Positions 45,165-54,324 of a DNA stretch of 64,000 nucleotides are shown piece by piece. The DNA comes from Caloramator quimbayensis (lineage in GTDB: Bacteria > Bacillota > Clostridia > Clostridiales > Caloramatoraceae). The stretch covers positions 62,001 to 126,000 of the forward strand of contig NZ_FUYH01000004.1 of the NCBI RefSeq assembly GCF_900167605.1, in the 5' to 3' direction. The notes beneath the pieces are model-generated. The model searched no databases, was not told the origin of the DNA, and saw only the letters and a list, made by a program, of their open reading frames with translations. Position numbers and translations under genes: made by a program. Position 1 is the first letter of the stretch. Each line of letters opens with the position of its first letter.

Positions 45165-45792
45165 ACCTATACTTATTGGAATTACAGGGGGAACGGGTTC
45201 TGGAAAGAGTACAGTAGCTCAGGAAATTTATAAAGGACTTCCTGAGGAACAGATATGCATTATTGAGCAGGATTCCTATTATAAGGATCAAAGCCATTTG
45301 TCCTTTGAAGAAAGAGTAAAAACGAATTATGATCATCCTGATGCCTTCGATACTGAACTTTTATTAAGCCATTTAAAACAGCTTAGCGATGGAAAGTCTA
45401 TAGACAAGCCAATTTATGATTTTGGAATACACAACAGAGTAAAAGAAACTATAAAGGTCGAACCTAAGGATATTATAATACTTGAAGGAATTTTAATACT
45501 TGCTGAGCCTGAAATAAGAAAGATGCTTGACATAAAGATATTTGTTGATACTGATGCTGATGTGAGAATAGTAAGGAGAATACAAAGGGATATAAAGGAA
45601 AGAAAAAGAACTTTAGATTCAGTGATTGACCAGTATATAAGTATTGTAAGACCTATGCATCTCCAGTTTGTTGAACCAACAAAAAGATATGCAGATATTA
45701 TTATCCCAGAGGGAGGATATAATAAAGTAGCTATTGACATTATGATAGCAAAGGTTAAAGAGATAGCTGCTTCAAAGCAGAATAAAAATTAA
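45157..45792 (+). CDS. udk: uridine kinase
   Basis: Phosphorylates uridine and cytidine in pyrimidine salvage. The 211-residue P-loop kinase has Walker [13 protein letters not shown] and the nucleoside region [29 protein letters not shown] and the lid [11 protein letters not shown] also fit. The start ATG overlaps the end of trhP by eight bases, with AAGGGGG upstream, so translation is coupled. It closes the mltG-trmR-trhP-udk unit. In other Firmicutes greA often follows, but here a sigma factor gene comes next after 135 bases. Confidence 0.96.
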   Translation: MSKPILIGITGGTGSGKSTVAQEIYKGLPEEQICIIEQDSYYKDQSHLSFEERVKTNYDHPDAFDTELLLSHLKQLSDGKSIDKPIYDFGIHNRVKETIKVEPKDIIILEGILILAEPEIRKMLDIKIFVDTDADVRIVRRIQRDIKERKRTLDSVIDQYISIVRPMHLQFVEPTKRYADIIIPEGGYNKVAIDIMIAKVKEIAASKQNKN

Positions 45793-45927
45793 TTTTGGAA
45801 TATATTTATTTTTGTACCAAAATATGATAAAATAATATTACAACTCAAAATCTTTTAAAATATAAACATATCCAAAACCTTCAGGTAGCTGTAGAAGTTA
45901 CATAGAAATTCTACCGGGGGTGAAAAT

Positions 45928-46614
45928 TTGTTGTTGGATATGTTTTTTAATCTCTGCAGCTGCAATGTTCCATTTATAGGTTATGTAGCAGGAAGCAGCT
46001 CTTTTCCCTATCCACTTACTGAAGAAGAAGAAAGAAAGCTGTTTTTCTTATATAAATCTGGCGATGAAAGCGCTAAAAATGAGCTTATAACAAGGAACTT
46101 GAGACTTGTTGCCCATATTATTAAAAAGTTCAGTCCTCAAGGCAGGGATGCTGACGATTTGATATCTATAGGTACCGTAGGACTTATTAAAGCTATTGAA
46201 AGCTTTGATTACAATAAGGGCAACAGACTTGCAACCTATGCTGCAAAATGTATTGAAAACGAAATATTAATGTATGTTAGAGCTAACAAAAAAATAAAGT
46301 CAGAAGTTTATCTTCAAGATCCTATTGGAGTTGATAAGGAAGGCAATGAAATATGCCTTATGGATGTACTTGGAACAGACAGCGATGCGGTGCTTGATGA
46401 GGTTGAGAATAAAGTATCTATAAAAAAATTATATAACCTCATAGAAAAGATTCTTGAAGGTAAAGAGAAACTTATCATACAGTTGAGGTATGGGCTTACA
46501 GGCGAACCTCAGACTCAAAGGGAGATTGCAGCACTTCTTGGAATATCAAGATCATATGTATCGAGGATAGAGAAAAAGGCATTAAAAAAACTTGCAAAAG
46601 AGATGAAATGTTAG
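45928..46614 (+). CDS. sigK: RNA polymerase sporulation sigma factor, sigma-K
   Basis: A 228-residue sigma-70 family factor that directs late mother-cell transcription in sporulation. It starts with a hydrophobic pro-sequence of about 20 residues (LLDMFFNLCSCNVPFIGYV). Region 2 (ELITRNLRLVAHIIKKF, DLISIGTVGLIKAIESFD) and region 4 (QTQREIAALLGISRSYVSRIEKKAL) follow. The pro-sequence and overall match favour SigK over SigE or SigG. The gene is continuous, with no skin-type interrupting element. The start codon is TTG at 45928, five bases after GGGGGTGA. A terminator follows. Confidence 0.92.
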   Translation: MLLDMFFNLCSCNVPFIGYVAGSSSFPYPLTEEEERKLFFLYKSGDESAKNELITRNLRLVAHIIKKFSPQGRDADDLISIGTVGLIKAIESFDYNKGNRLATYAAKCIENEILMYVRANKKIKSEVYLQDPIGVDKEGNEICLMDVLGTDSDAVLDEVENKVSIKKLYNLIEKILEGKEKLIIQLRYGLTGEPQTQREIAALLGISRSYVSRIEKKALKKLAKEMKC

Positions 46615-46662
46615 ATTTGAAACTATAAATTAGTTTTATTTTAATAATTTTGTAAAGGATTT

Positions 46663-46688
46663 GAAGCAGAAATTCTGCTTCTTTTTTA
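46663..46688 (+). terminator. terminator after sigK
   Basis: GAAGCAGAA and TTCTGCTTC pair around a single A (a larger loop in practice), followed by six T. Confidence 0.88.
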
Positions 46689-46784
46689 TTAACGATAAAT
46701 TGATGTATGTGTTGGAAATGATGTTTAATTTATGTATAATATAATAATGTAAGAAGATTTATAGAAAAGTAAGTCGAGGGAATC

Positions 46785-47303
46785 ATGAAAAAAAGATATT
46801 TACCTGATTATTATTTCAAAAGTATTTATACAATTGATTTTAAAAAACTGAAAAGTAAAGGTATAAAGAATCTTATAATAGATATCGACAATACCTTAAT
46901 GCCTTGGGGATGCAGAATAGCCGATGAAAAAGTTAAAAATTTAATAAAAAGCTTAAGAGATGATGGATTCAATATATGCTTACTGTCAAACAGCTCAAAG
47001 CACAGGGTTAAATTATTTAAGGATAATATGGATGTTGAATTTTATTCCTTTGGAATTAAGCCTATGAAAATAATGTTTAAAGGTGCTATGAAAAAACTTA
47101 TGGGCTCCCCAAAGGATACATGTGTTATTGGAGATCAGATATTCACTGATATTTTAGGTGGAAACAGGTGCTGCATTTATACTATTCTTGTTGATCCTAT
47201 TTCGAATAATGAATTTATAACAACTAAGCTTTTAAGGAAAATCGAAGGAAGTATAAAATCAAAATTAGAATATCAAAAGGAGAATGTAGAGAGTGAAGGA
47301 TAA
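46785..47303 (+). CDS. yqeG: YqeG-family HAD phosphatase
   Basis: A 172-residue haloacid dehalogenase-type hydrolase, subclass IIIA. The catalytic motif DIDNTLMPWG has the paired aspartates, followed by LLSNSS and the late VIGDQIFTDILGGNR. B. subtilis YqeG has this form and lies in a locus with aroE-related genes. The physiological substrate is not firmly known; related enzymes dephosphorylate phosphatidylglycerol phosphate. The start ATG follows CGAGGGA. Its 3' end overlaps aroE by 11 bases. Confidence 0.9.
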   Translation: MKKRYLPDYYFKSIYTIDFKKLKSKGIKNLIIDIDNTLMPWGCRIADEKVKNLIKSLRDDGFNICLLSNSSKHRVKLFKDNMDVEFYSFGIKPMKIMFKGAMKKLMGSPKDTCVIGDQIFTDILGGNRCCIYTILVDPISNNEFITTKLLRKIEGSIKSKLEYQKENVESEG

Positions 47304-48120
47304 TCTGTATGGATTGCTTGGATATAAATTAACTCACAGCATTTCCCCCGTTATACATGAGGAAATACTAAAAAGACTTAATATAGATGGAAGATATGAA
47401 TTGTTTGAGATTGAAGAGTATAAATTAGAGGATAGTATTAAAAGATTTAAAACTTCTTCAATTAGGGGGTTAAATGTAACTGTACCATATAAAATTACTG
47501 CATTAAAGTATATTGATGAATTGAGCGAAGAAGTAAAAAATATTGGTTCTATAAACACTATATTATTTGAAAATGGTAAAACAAAAGGTTTTAATACGGA
47601 TTACTACGGATTCAGCCTGATGCTTGACAAATATGATTTGAATATAAAAGGCAAAAAAGCTTTAATTTTAGGAACAGGAGGCGCTGCAAGGGCAGTTGTT
47701 TTTTCTCTTTTAAATAAAGGAATAGATAAAATTTATATAGCAAGCAGAAACGCATATAAAGCCAAAACAGGGAAATGGCCTCCTATAGCAGAAATCCTTT
47801 CATATGATTATTTAAAGGGTTTAAAAAATATGGATTACATTATAAACTGTACACCTGTTGGTATGTTTCCTAATATTGATTCTTCTCCTGCTGACAGGGA
47901 GATAATTAAAAATTTTTCAGCTGCTATCGATTTAATTTATAACCCTTATAAAACTCTTTTTTTAAAAGATGCAGAAGAACTTGGATTAAAAGCATTTAAT
48001 GGGCTTTATATGCTTGTAGCTCAGGCGGTTATTTCCCAAGAAATATGGAATAATATAGCAATTGACAAAAATCAAATTGATATTATATTTGAATTAATTA
48101 AAGAAAAAATATATCTTTAA
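47293..48120 (+). CDS. aroE: shikimate dehydrogenase
   Basis: Reduces 3-dehydroshikimate to shikimate with NADPH for aromatic amino acid synthesis. The 275-residue enzyme has the substrate-binding KLTHSISPVIH and catalytic lysine in LNVTVPYKITAL. It also has FNTDYYGF, the NADP loop GTGGAARAV and the late GLYMLVAQAVIS. The start is GTG at 47293 after AAGGAG, inside the end of yqeG. The pilus cluster separates it from shikimate kinase (56417). Other shikimate-pathway genes are not in the window. Confidence 0.94.
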   Translation: MKDNLYGLLGYKLTHSISPVIHEEILKRLNIDGRYELFEIEEYKLEDSIKRFKTSSIRGLNVTVPYKITALKYIDELSEEVKNIGSINTILFENGKTKGFNTDYYGFSLMLDKYDLNIKGKKALILGTGGAARAVVFSLLNKGIDKIYIASRNAYKAKTGKWPPIAEILSYDYLKGLKNMDYIINCTPVGMFPNIDSSPADREIIKNFSAAIDLIYNPYKTLFLKDAEELGLKAFNGLYMLVAQAVISQEIWNNIAIDKNQIDIIFELIKEKIYL

Positions 48121-48152
48121 ACTATAAAATTTAAAAGCTTGGGTGATAATCT

Positions 48153-49364
48153 ATGAGCAATATTGAAAGCTCAAATGCTGATATGAATTTAGTGGATATA
48201 AAAAATATATCTGCAGTAAAAATTGTTGATAATATTATAATTGAGGCAGTAAAAAGAAAATCAAGCGATATACATATAGAGCCCTTTGAAAAATACGTGA
48301 AAATCAGGTTTAGAATAGATGGACACCTTTACGAATATAAAAGATTTCCCTTTGAAATATATGAATCTTTAGCTCTTAGAATAAAAGTAATTGCAAATAT
48401 AGATATAGCAGAGAAGAGATTACCTAAAGATGGAAGAATAATAGAAAAGATAGATGATAATGAATTTGACTTTAGAGTATCAACCCTGCCGAGCATTTTC
48501 GGAGAAAAAATAGTAATAAGAATATTAAATAGAAACAATGTTATTATAGATAAAGGACAGCTTGGATTAAAAAAGACTGAAATAAAGATAATCGATAAGA
48601 TTTTAAGAAGCAGTAATGGGATGCTTTTTATAACTGGACCTACAGGAAGCGGAAAAACAACTACTCTTTATACTCTAATTAAAGAAATTAATTTAGACGA
48701 TAAAAATATTGTTACAGTAGAAGACCCCGTTGAATATATGATAGATGGAGTTAATCAAGTAAATATAAATGTAAAGTCAGGATTAACATTTACAAGCATA
48801 TTAAGAGCTATACTCAGGCAGGATCCTGATGTTATTATGATTGGAGAGATAAGAGACTCTGAAACTGCTGAAATTGCTGTAAGGGCAGCTATTACGGGAC
48901 ACCTTGTTTTAAGCACACTTCATACCTATAATTGTGTATCAACAATAATTAGGCTGATAGATATGGGTATAGAGCCCTATCTTATTGCAGCTTCGATATC
49001 AGGAATAGTTTCTCAAAGGCTTGTAAGGAAAATATGCCCCTATTGCCAAGAAGAATATGAAGCAGGGAATTATGAAAAATATATGTTAGGAATAGAAATG
49101 AATGAGAAAGCGAAGCTGTATAGAGGAAGAGGATGTGCTAAATGTAATTATACAGGATACAAAGACAGAACAGGTGTTTTTGAAGTTTTAGAAATATCAA
49201 ATGAAATAAGAGAAGCTATTATTACATGTAAAAACATAAACGATTTAAAAAAATTGTGCGTTGACAGAGGGATGGTAACTCTTGAAAATTCATGCAAAGA
49301 TATGGTTTTGCATGGTTTAACTACTATAGATGAATATTTAAGAATAGTTAATAAGGAAGAGTAG
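48153..49364 (+). CDS. pilB: type IV pilus assembly ATPase PilB (GspE family)
   Basis: Hexameric secretion ATPase powering pilus extension. The 403-residue protein is short because it lacks the usual N-terminal MshEN domain and starts close to the NIIIEAVKRKSSDIHIEPF region. Walker A is TGPTGSGKTT and Walker B is DPDVIMIGEIRDSETAEIA. A four-cysteine zinc site is seen in CPYCQEE...CAKCNYTGYKDRTG. First gene of an operon that continues with pilT and pilC with short gaps. GGGTGAT precedes the ATG. Confidence 0.92.
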   Translation: MSNIESSNADMNLVDIKNISAVKIVDNIIIEAVKRKSSDIHIEPFEKYVKIRFRIDGHLYEYKRFPFEIYESLALRIKVIANIDIAEKRLPKDGRIIEKIDDNEFDFRVSTLPSIFGEKIVIRILNRNNVIIDKGQLGLKKTEIKIIDKILRSSNGMLFITGPTGSGKTTTLYTLIKEINLDDKNIVTVEDPVEYMIDGVNQVNINVKSGLTFTSILRAILRQDPDVIMIGEIRDSETAEIAVRAAITGHLVLSTLHTYNCVSTIIRLIDMGIEPYLIAASISGIVSQRLVRKICPYCQEEYEAGNYEKYMLGIEMNEKAKLYRGRGCAKCNYTGYKDRTGVFEVLEISNEIREAIITCKNINDLKKLCVDRGMVTLENSCKDMVLHGLTTIDEYLRIVNKEE

Positions 49365-49376
49365 AGGAGGTCAAAA

Positions 49377-50435
49377 ATGATACCATTTGAAGAATTGCTT
49401 TATAAAGCAGTAGAACTTAATGCTTCAGATTTACATATCACGGTTGGAATACCGCCTACTATGAGAATAAATGGAAGCTTGATGCCCTATGGAAATGAAA
49501 AATTATCTCCAAAGGATACAGAGGAGTATACAAAATGTATTCTTAATAAAGAACAATATGAAAAATATTTATCAGAAGGCGAGATGGATCTTTCATATTC
49601 TATTCAAGGGAAAGGGAGATTCAGGGTAAATATTTTCAGGCAAAGAGGAAGCGATGCAATGGCTCTTAGAACTGTAGCGCTTCAAATGCCTACATTAGAA
49701 AAACTTGAAATGCCTCAGGTAGTCAAAAGCCTGTGCAAAAAAAATAGAGGTTTAATACTTGTTACTGGGCCTACAGGGAGTGGAAAGTCTACTACTCTTG
49801 CAGCTATGATAAATGAGATAAACAATACAACAAATGGCCATATAATAACTCTTGAAGATCCAATAGAGTATTTGCATAAACATAAGAAAAGTATTGTAAA
49901 CCAACGAGAAATAGGCCATGATACTATGAGCTATTCTGCTGCCTTAAGAGCAGCATTAAGAGAAGATCCAGATGTTATTCTCGTTGGGGAAATGAGGGAC
50001 CTTGAAACAATTTCTATTGCTATAACTGCTGCTGAAACAGGACACCTTGTAATGTCAACTCTTCATACTATAGGAGCTTCAAAGACAATAGATAGAATTG
50101 TTGATGTATTTCCACCTCATCAGCAGCAGCAAATTAAAGTTCAGCTGTCTTCAGTGCTTGAGGGTATTATATCACAGCAGCTGATTCCTAAAGCAAACGG
50201 ACAGGGAAGAACATGTGCCTTCGAGATTATGGTTGCAACACCTGCTATTAGGAATCTTATAAGGGAAGGGAAAACACATCAAATAGATTCTGCAGTTCAA
50301 ACTGGAGGAAAGTATGGCATGAAAACCATGGATATGTCTTTAGTCGAACTTTATAAAAAAGGCATAATTACCTACGATGATGCTATTACCTATTGTGTAG
50401 ATAAGGATATTATGGAAAGGCTAATTAACTTTTAA
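49377..50435 (+). CDS. pilT: type IV pilus retraction ATPase PilT
   Basis: ATPase for pilus retraction and twitching motility (352 residues, usual length). The N-terminus has LYKAVELNASDLHITVGIPPTMRINGSL. Walker A is TGPTGSGKSTTLAAMI. REDPDVILVGEMRD is Walker B, and ETGHLVMSTLHT and the late MVATPAIRNLIREGKT are PilT-specific. Presence of both pilB and pilT suggests retractile pili. The ATG follows GAGGAGGTC. It lies 12 bases after pilB. Confidence 0.95.
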   Translation: MIPFEELLYKAVELNASDLHITVGIPPTMRINGSLMPYGNEKLSPKDTEEYTKCILNKEQYEKYLSEGEMDLSYSIQGKGRFRVNIFRQRGSDAMALRTVALQMPTLEKLEMPQVVKSLCKKNRGLILVTGPTGSGKSTTLAAMINEINNTTNGHIITLEDPIEYLHKHKKSIVNQREIGHDTMSYSAALRAALREDPDVILVGEMRDLETISIAITAAETGHLVMSTLHTIGASKTIDRIVDVFPPHQQQQIKVQLSSVLEGIISQQLIPKANGQGRTCAFEIMVATPAIRNLIREGKTHQIDSAVQTGGKYGMKTMDMSLVELYKKGIITYDDAITYCVDKDIMERLINF

Positions 50436-50448
50436 GAAGGTGTAGTTT

Positions 50449-51639
50449 ATGCCTGTTTATAAATACAGAGCAAAAAGTATAAACGGGGATACGATAAGCG
50501 GGGAAGTAATTGCAGAGGATGAAAAGAGTGCAATAGGGATAATCAGGGAATATGGCTATTATCCCTGCTTTATTAAAAACTGCAGTAAAAATATATCTGA
50601 TTTTTTTACTCCTGCTAAAATAAACAATAAAGAACTTTTTATGCTCTGCAGGCAGATTTATTTATTTAACAGTTCTGGTGTTAATATAATACAAGCCTTT
50701 CAAATCATTAAAGAGGGTATGAGTTCAAAATTATATAAAGATTATTTTGAAGATGTAATTAAAAATATTAAAAGAGGCATGAGCATATCAAGTGCACTAT
50801 GTATAAACCAAAAGGTACCTGATATTTTAATTAAAATGATTAAAGTTGGAGAAAACTGTGGAAAACTTGATGAAATTATGGAGTCAATGGCTGAATATTT
50901 TGAGTGGAAATATAAATCAGAACAAAAGCTAAGACAAATATTGATATATCCAATTTTTGTAGCAGTTTTTGCATTTATAGTGATAAATATACTGTTGTTT
51001 AAGGTTATACCCTCTTTTATAACTATATTTAACCAATTTAATATAAAAGATTTTCCTTTAACTACAAGAATTATTATTTATTTTAGCAGTTTTATAAGAG
51101 ATAAGCAGATTACATTAATAATATTTTTTGTAGTTTTGTCTGTTATAGTAAAAATGTTTTTAAATAGCAAAAATTTAAATTTAATAAAATTTATGTTACC
51201 CTTTTATAATAAAATATACAGCAGCATAATATGGCTGAACTTTGTAAGAGCTTTTTCAATGCTTGTTTCAAGCGGTATATCTATAATAGAGAGCATAGAT
51301 ATATGTATTGAAACTATAGATGATAATATTATAAAAAGACATCTTACAAAAGCACTTGATATAATAAAAGAAGGAAGCAGCATTTCCTATGCCCTCGCAT
51401 CTCAAAAAATAGTCCCTCAGAACATAATAAAGCTTATTAAAATAGGCGAGGAATCAGGAAATCTCGATATAATGCTTAAAAAATGCTTTGAAATATATGA
51501 AATTGAAGTGGAAAATCAATCTGAAAGGGTTATATCGATTATTGAACCTCTTGTTATAGCTTTTTTATCGGTCGTTGTTGGATTTATAGTTATATCTATT
51601 ATTATGCCTATTTTTCAGATTTACGATGTAATTGGATAA
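50449..51639 (+). CDS. pilC: type IV pilus inner-membrane protein PilC (GspF family)
   Basis: Membrane platform of the pilus motor (396 residues). Two T2SSF domains occur, at about 65-190 (with VNIIQAFQIIKEGMSSKL) and 265-390 (ARAFSMLVSSGISIIESIDIC). There are three or four hydrophobic helices near 165-190, 215-235 and 365-390. The N-terminus PVYKYRAKSINGDTISGEVIAEDE is the typical PilC start. It would bind PilB and PilT from the membrane side. AGAAGGTG sets the ATG, 13 bases after pilT. Confidence 0.93.
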   Translation: MPVYKYRAKSINGDTISGEVIAEDEKSAIGIIREYGYYPCFIKNCSKNISDFFTPAKINNKELFMLCRQIYLFNSSGVNIIQAFQIIKEGMSSKLYKDYFEDVIKNIKRGMSISSALCINQKVPDILIKMIKVGENCGKLDEIMESMAEYFEWKYKSEQKLRQILIYPIFVAVFAFIVINILLFKVIPSFITIFNQFNIKDFPLTTRIIIYFSSFIRDKQITLIIFFVVLSVIVKMFLNSKNLNLIKFMLPFYNKIYSSIIWLNFVRAFSMLVSSGISIIESIDICIETIDDNIIKRHLTKALDIIKEGSSISYALASQKIVPQNIIKLIKIGEESGNLDIMLKKCFEIYEIEVENQSERVISIIEPLVIAFLSVVVGFIVISIIMPIFQIYDVIG

Positions 51640-51694
51640 ATGTGAATTAAAAAGTTAAAAATGGAAATAATAAGGGTAGGAGGCGATAGTTTGT

Positions 51695-52075
51695 ATGAAG
51701 ATTAAACGAAAAGGCTTCACCCTTATTGAAGTATTATCTGTTATAGCAATTTTAGGTATTATTATGTCTATTGTTGTACCTCGAATTGGAAATTACAACA
51801 AAAGCGCAAAAAAAGCTATGTTTTTATCTGACGCTAAAACAATAATGACGGCTATAGAACTTTATAATGTAGAGGCAGAAGATTTAATTTATGATAGTGA
51901 TACTATCGATGAAGTTAAAGCAAAGCTTTTACCAGAAGGAGACGAAAGTAAAAAATACTTAAACAATTGGCCTTCGGAGTTTCCAAGGGGTGTAGAAACC
52001 GTAGGGGATTTAAAAGGATTTATTCAGGATCCTAATAAAACTGCCTATTATGAAAGAAATACTCAGAGCAATTAA
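51695..52075 (+). CDS. type IV pilin, major pilin candidate
   Basis: Prepilin of 126 residues. A short charged leader KIKRKG precedes the cleavage site, followed by FTLIEVLSVIAILGIIMSI with the invariant Glu at +5 of the mature protein. A C-terminal globular domain follows. It sits directly after pilC, where major pilins of clostridial type IV pili commonly lie. The start ATG is 11 bases after AGGAGG, a slightly long gap. It is short for a major pilin, so a minor pilin is possible. Confidence 0.8.
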   Translation: MKIKRKGFTLIEVLSVIAILGIIMSIVVPRIGNYNKSAKKAMFLSDAKTIMTAIELYNVEAEDLIYDSDTIDEVKAKLLPEGDESKKYLNNWPSEFPRGVETVGDLKGFIQDPNKTAYYERNTQSN

Positions 52076-52139
52076 AATAATGATGGTTTTAAAATTTATT
52101 TTAAATAAAATATTTTTTTAAGGGAGATAGGGAGTAAAA

Positions 52140-52892
52140 ATGAATACTATACTTGTTATAATCTATGGGATTGTTATTGGAAGTTTTTTAAACGTATGCA
52201 TATACAGAATACCTAATAATGAGTCCATTTCTTATCCGCCGTCCCATTGTACAAATTGCGGAAATAGAATAAAATGGTATGATTTAATTCCAGTTTTAAG
52301 TTATGCTGCATTAAAGGGAAGATGCAGATTCTGCAATACAAAAATCTCTGCTGAATACCCTTTAATAGAAATATTTACGGCTTTAGTTTTTGCTAATTTA
52401 TATCATAAATATGGAATAACCTTTGAGTTTTTTAAATATGCAGTTTTTGTTGCGATTTTAATAGTGATTGGTATGATAGATTTAAAAACTACTGATGTAT
52501 ATTTTAGCACAATTGTATCAGGACTGATTACAGGTGCTTTATTTGCATCATATGAACTATATCGCTATGGAGTAATATTAAATTATTTTCTTGGCGCAGC
52601 CTTTGCGGCAGGAATAATAGCTGTAATTATATTGCTTACAAAGGGTATGGGATGGGGAGATGCAGAAATATGCCTCGTATGCGGGCTTTATCTTGGATTT
52701 AAATTGTCAATAGTTATGCTCTTTTTAACCTTTATAATAGGAGCGATTGCAGGAATAGTATTAATCCTTACAAAAATAAAATCAAGAAAGGATTTTATTC
52801 CCTTTGGGCCTTTTATTTCATTAGCTTCAATTATTACTGTATTCTGGGGAGAAAATATAATAGCCTGGTATTTTAAAAGCCTGATGTTATAA
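52140..52892 (+). CDS. pilD: prepilin peptidase (leader peptidase/N-methyltransferase)
   Basis: Integral membrane aspartic protease of 250 residues that cleaves and N-methylates prepilins. The cytoplasmic zinc motif has CTNCG and CRFCN. The two catalytic aspartates are in GMIDLKT and GWGDAEI. About seven hydrophobic helices are visible. It would process the pilin before it and the four pilin-like proteins after it. The ATG follows AGGGAGATAGGGAG. A terminator-like hairpin overlaps its 3' end. Confidence 0.95.
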   Translation: MNTILVIIYGIVIGSFLNVCIYRIPNNESISYPPSHCTNCGNRIKWYDLIPVLSYAALKGRCRFCNTKISAEYPLIEIFTALVFANLYHKYGITFEFFKYAVFVAILIVIGMIDLKTTDVYFSTIVSGLITGALFASYELYRYGVILNYFLGAAFAAGIIAVIILLTKGMGWGDAEICLVCGLYLGFKLSIVMLFLTFIIGAIAGIVLILTKIKSRKDFIPFGPFISLASIITVFWGENIIAWYFKSLML

Positions 52893-52911
52893 TTGGGCTT
52901 TTATTTTTTAT
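52874..52911 (+). terminator. hairpin at the end of pilD
   Basis: TAAAAGCC pairs with GGCTTTTA around a 14-base loop, followed by TTTTTTA. It overlaps the last codons of pilD and may separate the pilB-pilD and minor pilin transcripts. Confidence 0.45.
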
Positions 52912-52972
52912 CTAAGTATAAAAATATACCTTTATGGGTATTAATTATAGATGGCTGCTGGAGGTAAATTTT

Positions 52973-53467
52973 ATGTATATTAAAAAAGGATTTACTCTTA
53001 TAGAAACACTTTTTATTTTATTTATAATAATAATGATAAGCTTAATGTGCTCTTTAAGGGCTGAATCATATATTAAAAAAGACAGGCTAAGTATTTCCTG
53101 CGAGGAACTTGTAAACGATCTTAGATATGCTAAGATGACGGCAGTTTGCAAAAATAAATCTACTGTAAGAGTATTATTTTTAAAGGATAATGGGAAGGGG
53201 GAATATAGTGAATATATTATTTACAGCGCTTCTAACATTGAAGAGCCGTCAATGGTAATAAAACAAGTAAAACTTCCCCCTAATGTTTTTATCAGCAGGG
53301 GAAAAAGCACCTTTAGCCAGGGAGATTCTGAAAACAGATTGATTTTTTACTCTAAAGGGAATGTAAAACCTGCTTGCAGAATTGTTTTAATAGATAAAGA
53401 AACAGGAAGGGAAGAGGAAATAACCCTGACAATAGGGTATACAAGGATAATGAGGGTGAAAAGATGA
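52973..53467 (+). CDS. GspH-like minor pilin
   Basis: Prepilin-like protein of 164 residues with the N-terminus YIKKGFTLIETLFILFIIIMI (cleavage after G, Glu at +5). A long polar domain resembling GspH/FimT pseudopilins follows. The ATG at 52973 follows GGAGG; an in-frame ATG at 52934 has no ribosome site. The gene overlaps the next minor pilin gene by four bases. Minor pilins usually form the tip complex that primes pilus assembly. Confidence 0.75.
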   Translation: MYIKKGFTLIETLFILFIIIMISLMCSLRAESYIKKDRLSISCEELVNDLRYAKMTAVCKNKSTVRVLFLKDNGKGEYSEYIIYSASNIEEPSMVIKQVKLPPNVFISRGKSTFSQGDSENRLIFYSKGNVKPACRIVLIDKETGREEEITLTIGYTRIMRVKR

Positions 53468-53790
53468 GAAAAGGCTTTATGTTGATTGAAACAGTTATTA
53501 TATCCTCTGTAATTTCTATTATACTTATTTGTGTGACCAATCTTCACATAAGAGCTATTGAAATAAATAGAATTACGAAGGAAAGAGATGAAGCTTTTAA
53601 TATAGCAAGGTCTGTTTGTGAAATATATAAAGGCAGAAATGTAGTGATTCCCAATGATTATACTGCTTTTTATGTTAATGATGTTTATGAAACCTACGAA
53701 GAATTTTTAAACTCCCCGATGGAGGGTGTATCAAATAATGATTTAGACTTTTTTATAGATAAAAACTATAAAAAAAAAGATACGGTATAA
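53464..53790 (+). CDS. PilV-like minor pilin, interrupted by a frameshift
   Basis: Prepilin-like protein beginning RKGFMLIETVIISSVISII. The reading frame as it stands ends after 108 residues, soon after a run of nine A at 53770-53778. Reading on in the -1 frame gives another 37 residues (KKIEESGFSGIKVYVF, then NRKERLISLMILK) to a stop at 53891. This looks like the normal end of such a protein, with a total of 142 residues. So it is either a disabled gene, a sequencing error, or a gene decoded by slippage at the A run. Confidence 0.72.
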   Translation: MRKGFMLIETVIISSVISIILICVTNLHIRAIEINRITKERDEAFNIARSVCEIYKGRNVVIPNDYTAFYVNDVYETYEEFLNSPMEGVSNNDLDFFIDKNYKKKDTV

Positions 53791-53891
53791 TTTTAAAAAA
53801 GATTGAGGAAAGTGGTTTCTCAGGAATAAAAGTATATGTTTTTTCTATGAATAGAAAGGAGAGGCTTATTTCTCTTATGATATTAAAATAG
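53770..53891 (+). other. A9 slippage run and out-of-frame 3' part of the minor pilin gene
   Basis: Nine A at 53770-53778 (codons AAA AAA AAA GAT in the zero frame) permit a -1 shift. The frame from 53778 stays open to TAG at 53889-53891 and ends four codons after an internal LISL, like other PilV-like proteins. The next gene starts at 53908 with AAAGTGGT, which suits the extended version. Confidence 0.65.
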
Positions 53892-53907
53892 TTTAAAGTG
53901 GTGGATT

Positions 53908-54324
53908 ATGAAAAATAAGGGCTTTACTTTGATAGAAGTGTTATTGATGATAATAGTTTTATCATCAATAACAGTATATGTTATGAATTTTTTGTTTCAC
54001 TATAATAACTTTGTTTGGAAAATTGAAGATAATGTTGATATACAGGAAAACATGAAAATAGCTATGGATTTTCTTTATGATAGTATTGTAAAAGCTGGTT
54101 CTATAAACATAGAAAATAATTCTATTTATATAGATGGCAAAAAATTTTACATTAAAAACAATATATTAAGATATGACACTGATTCTCAACAAATAGCATC
54201 AGGAATTACAAAAATTGAGATAATAAAGATTTCTGATAATCAAAATCTATACTTTATAAAAATATATTCTAATAATAAAATTGAAACAACATATGTATTA
54301 AACAGAAGTGATGTATATGATTAA
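53908..54324 (+). CDS. PilW-like minor pilin
   Basis: Prepilin-like protein of 138 residues. It starts MKNKGFTLIEVLLMIIVLSS with the cleavable leader and Glu at +5. A short polar domain follows, with QENMKIAMDFLYDSIVKAG in the helix after the membrane stretch, typical of PilW/ComGF-type minor pilins. It overlaps the next gene by about eight bases. Expression of all four minor pilins is likely coupled. Confidence 0.72.
   Translation: MKNKGFTLIEVLLMIIVLSSITVYVMNFLFHYNNFVWKIEDNVDIQENMKIAMDFLYDSIVKAGSINIENNSIYIDGKKFYIKNNILRYDTDSQQIASGITKIEIIKISDNQNLYFIKIYSNNKIETTYVLNRSDVYD

Noticed and set aside
45845-45925. Sigma-E promoter or leader hairpin before sigK
   Set aside because: CATATCC and partial GGTAG/CTACC pairing were seen, but neither a -35 match with correct spacing nor a stable stem could be supported.
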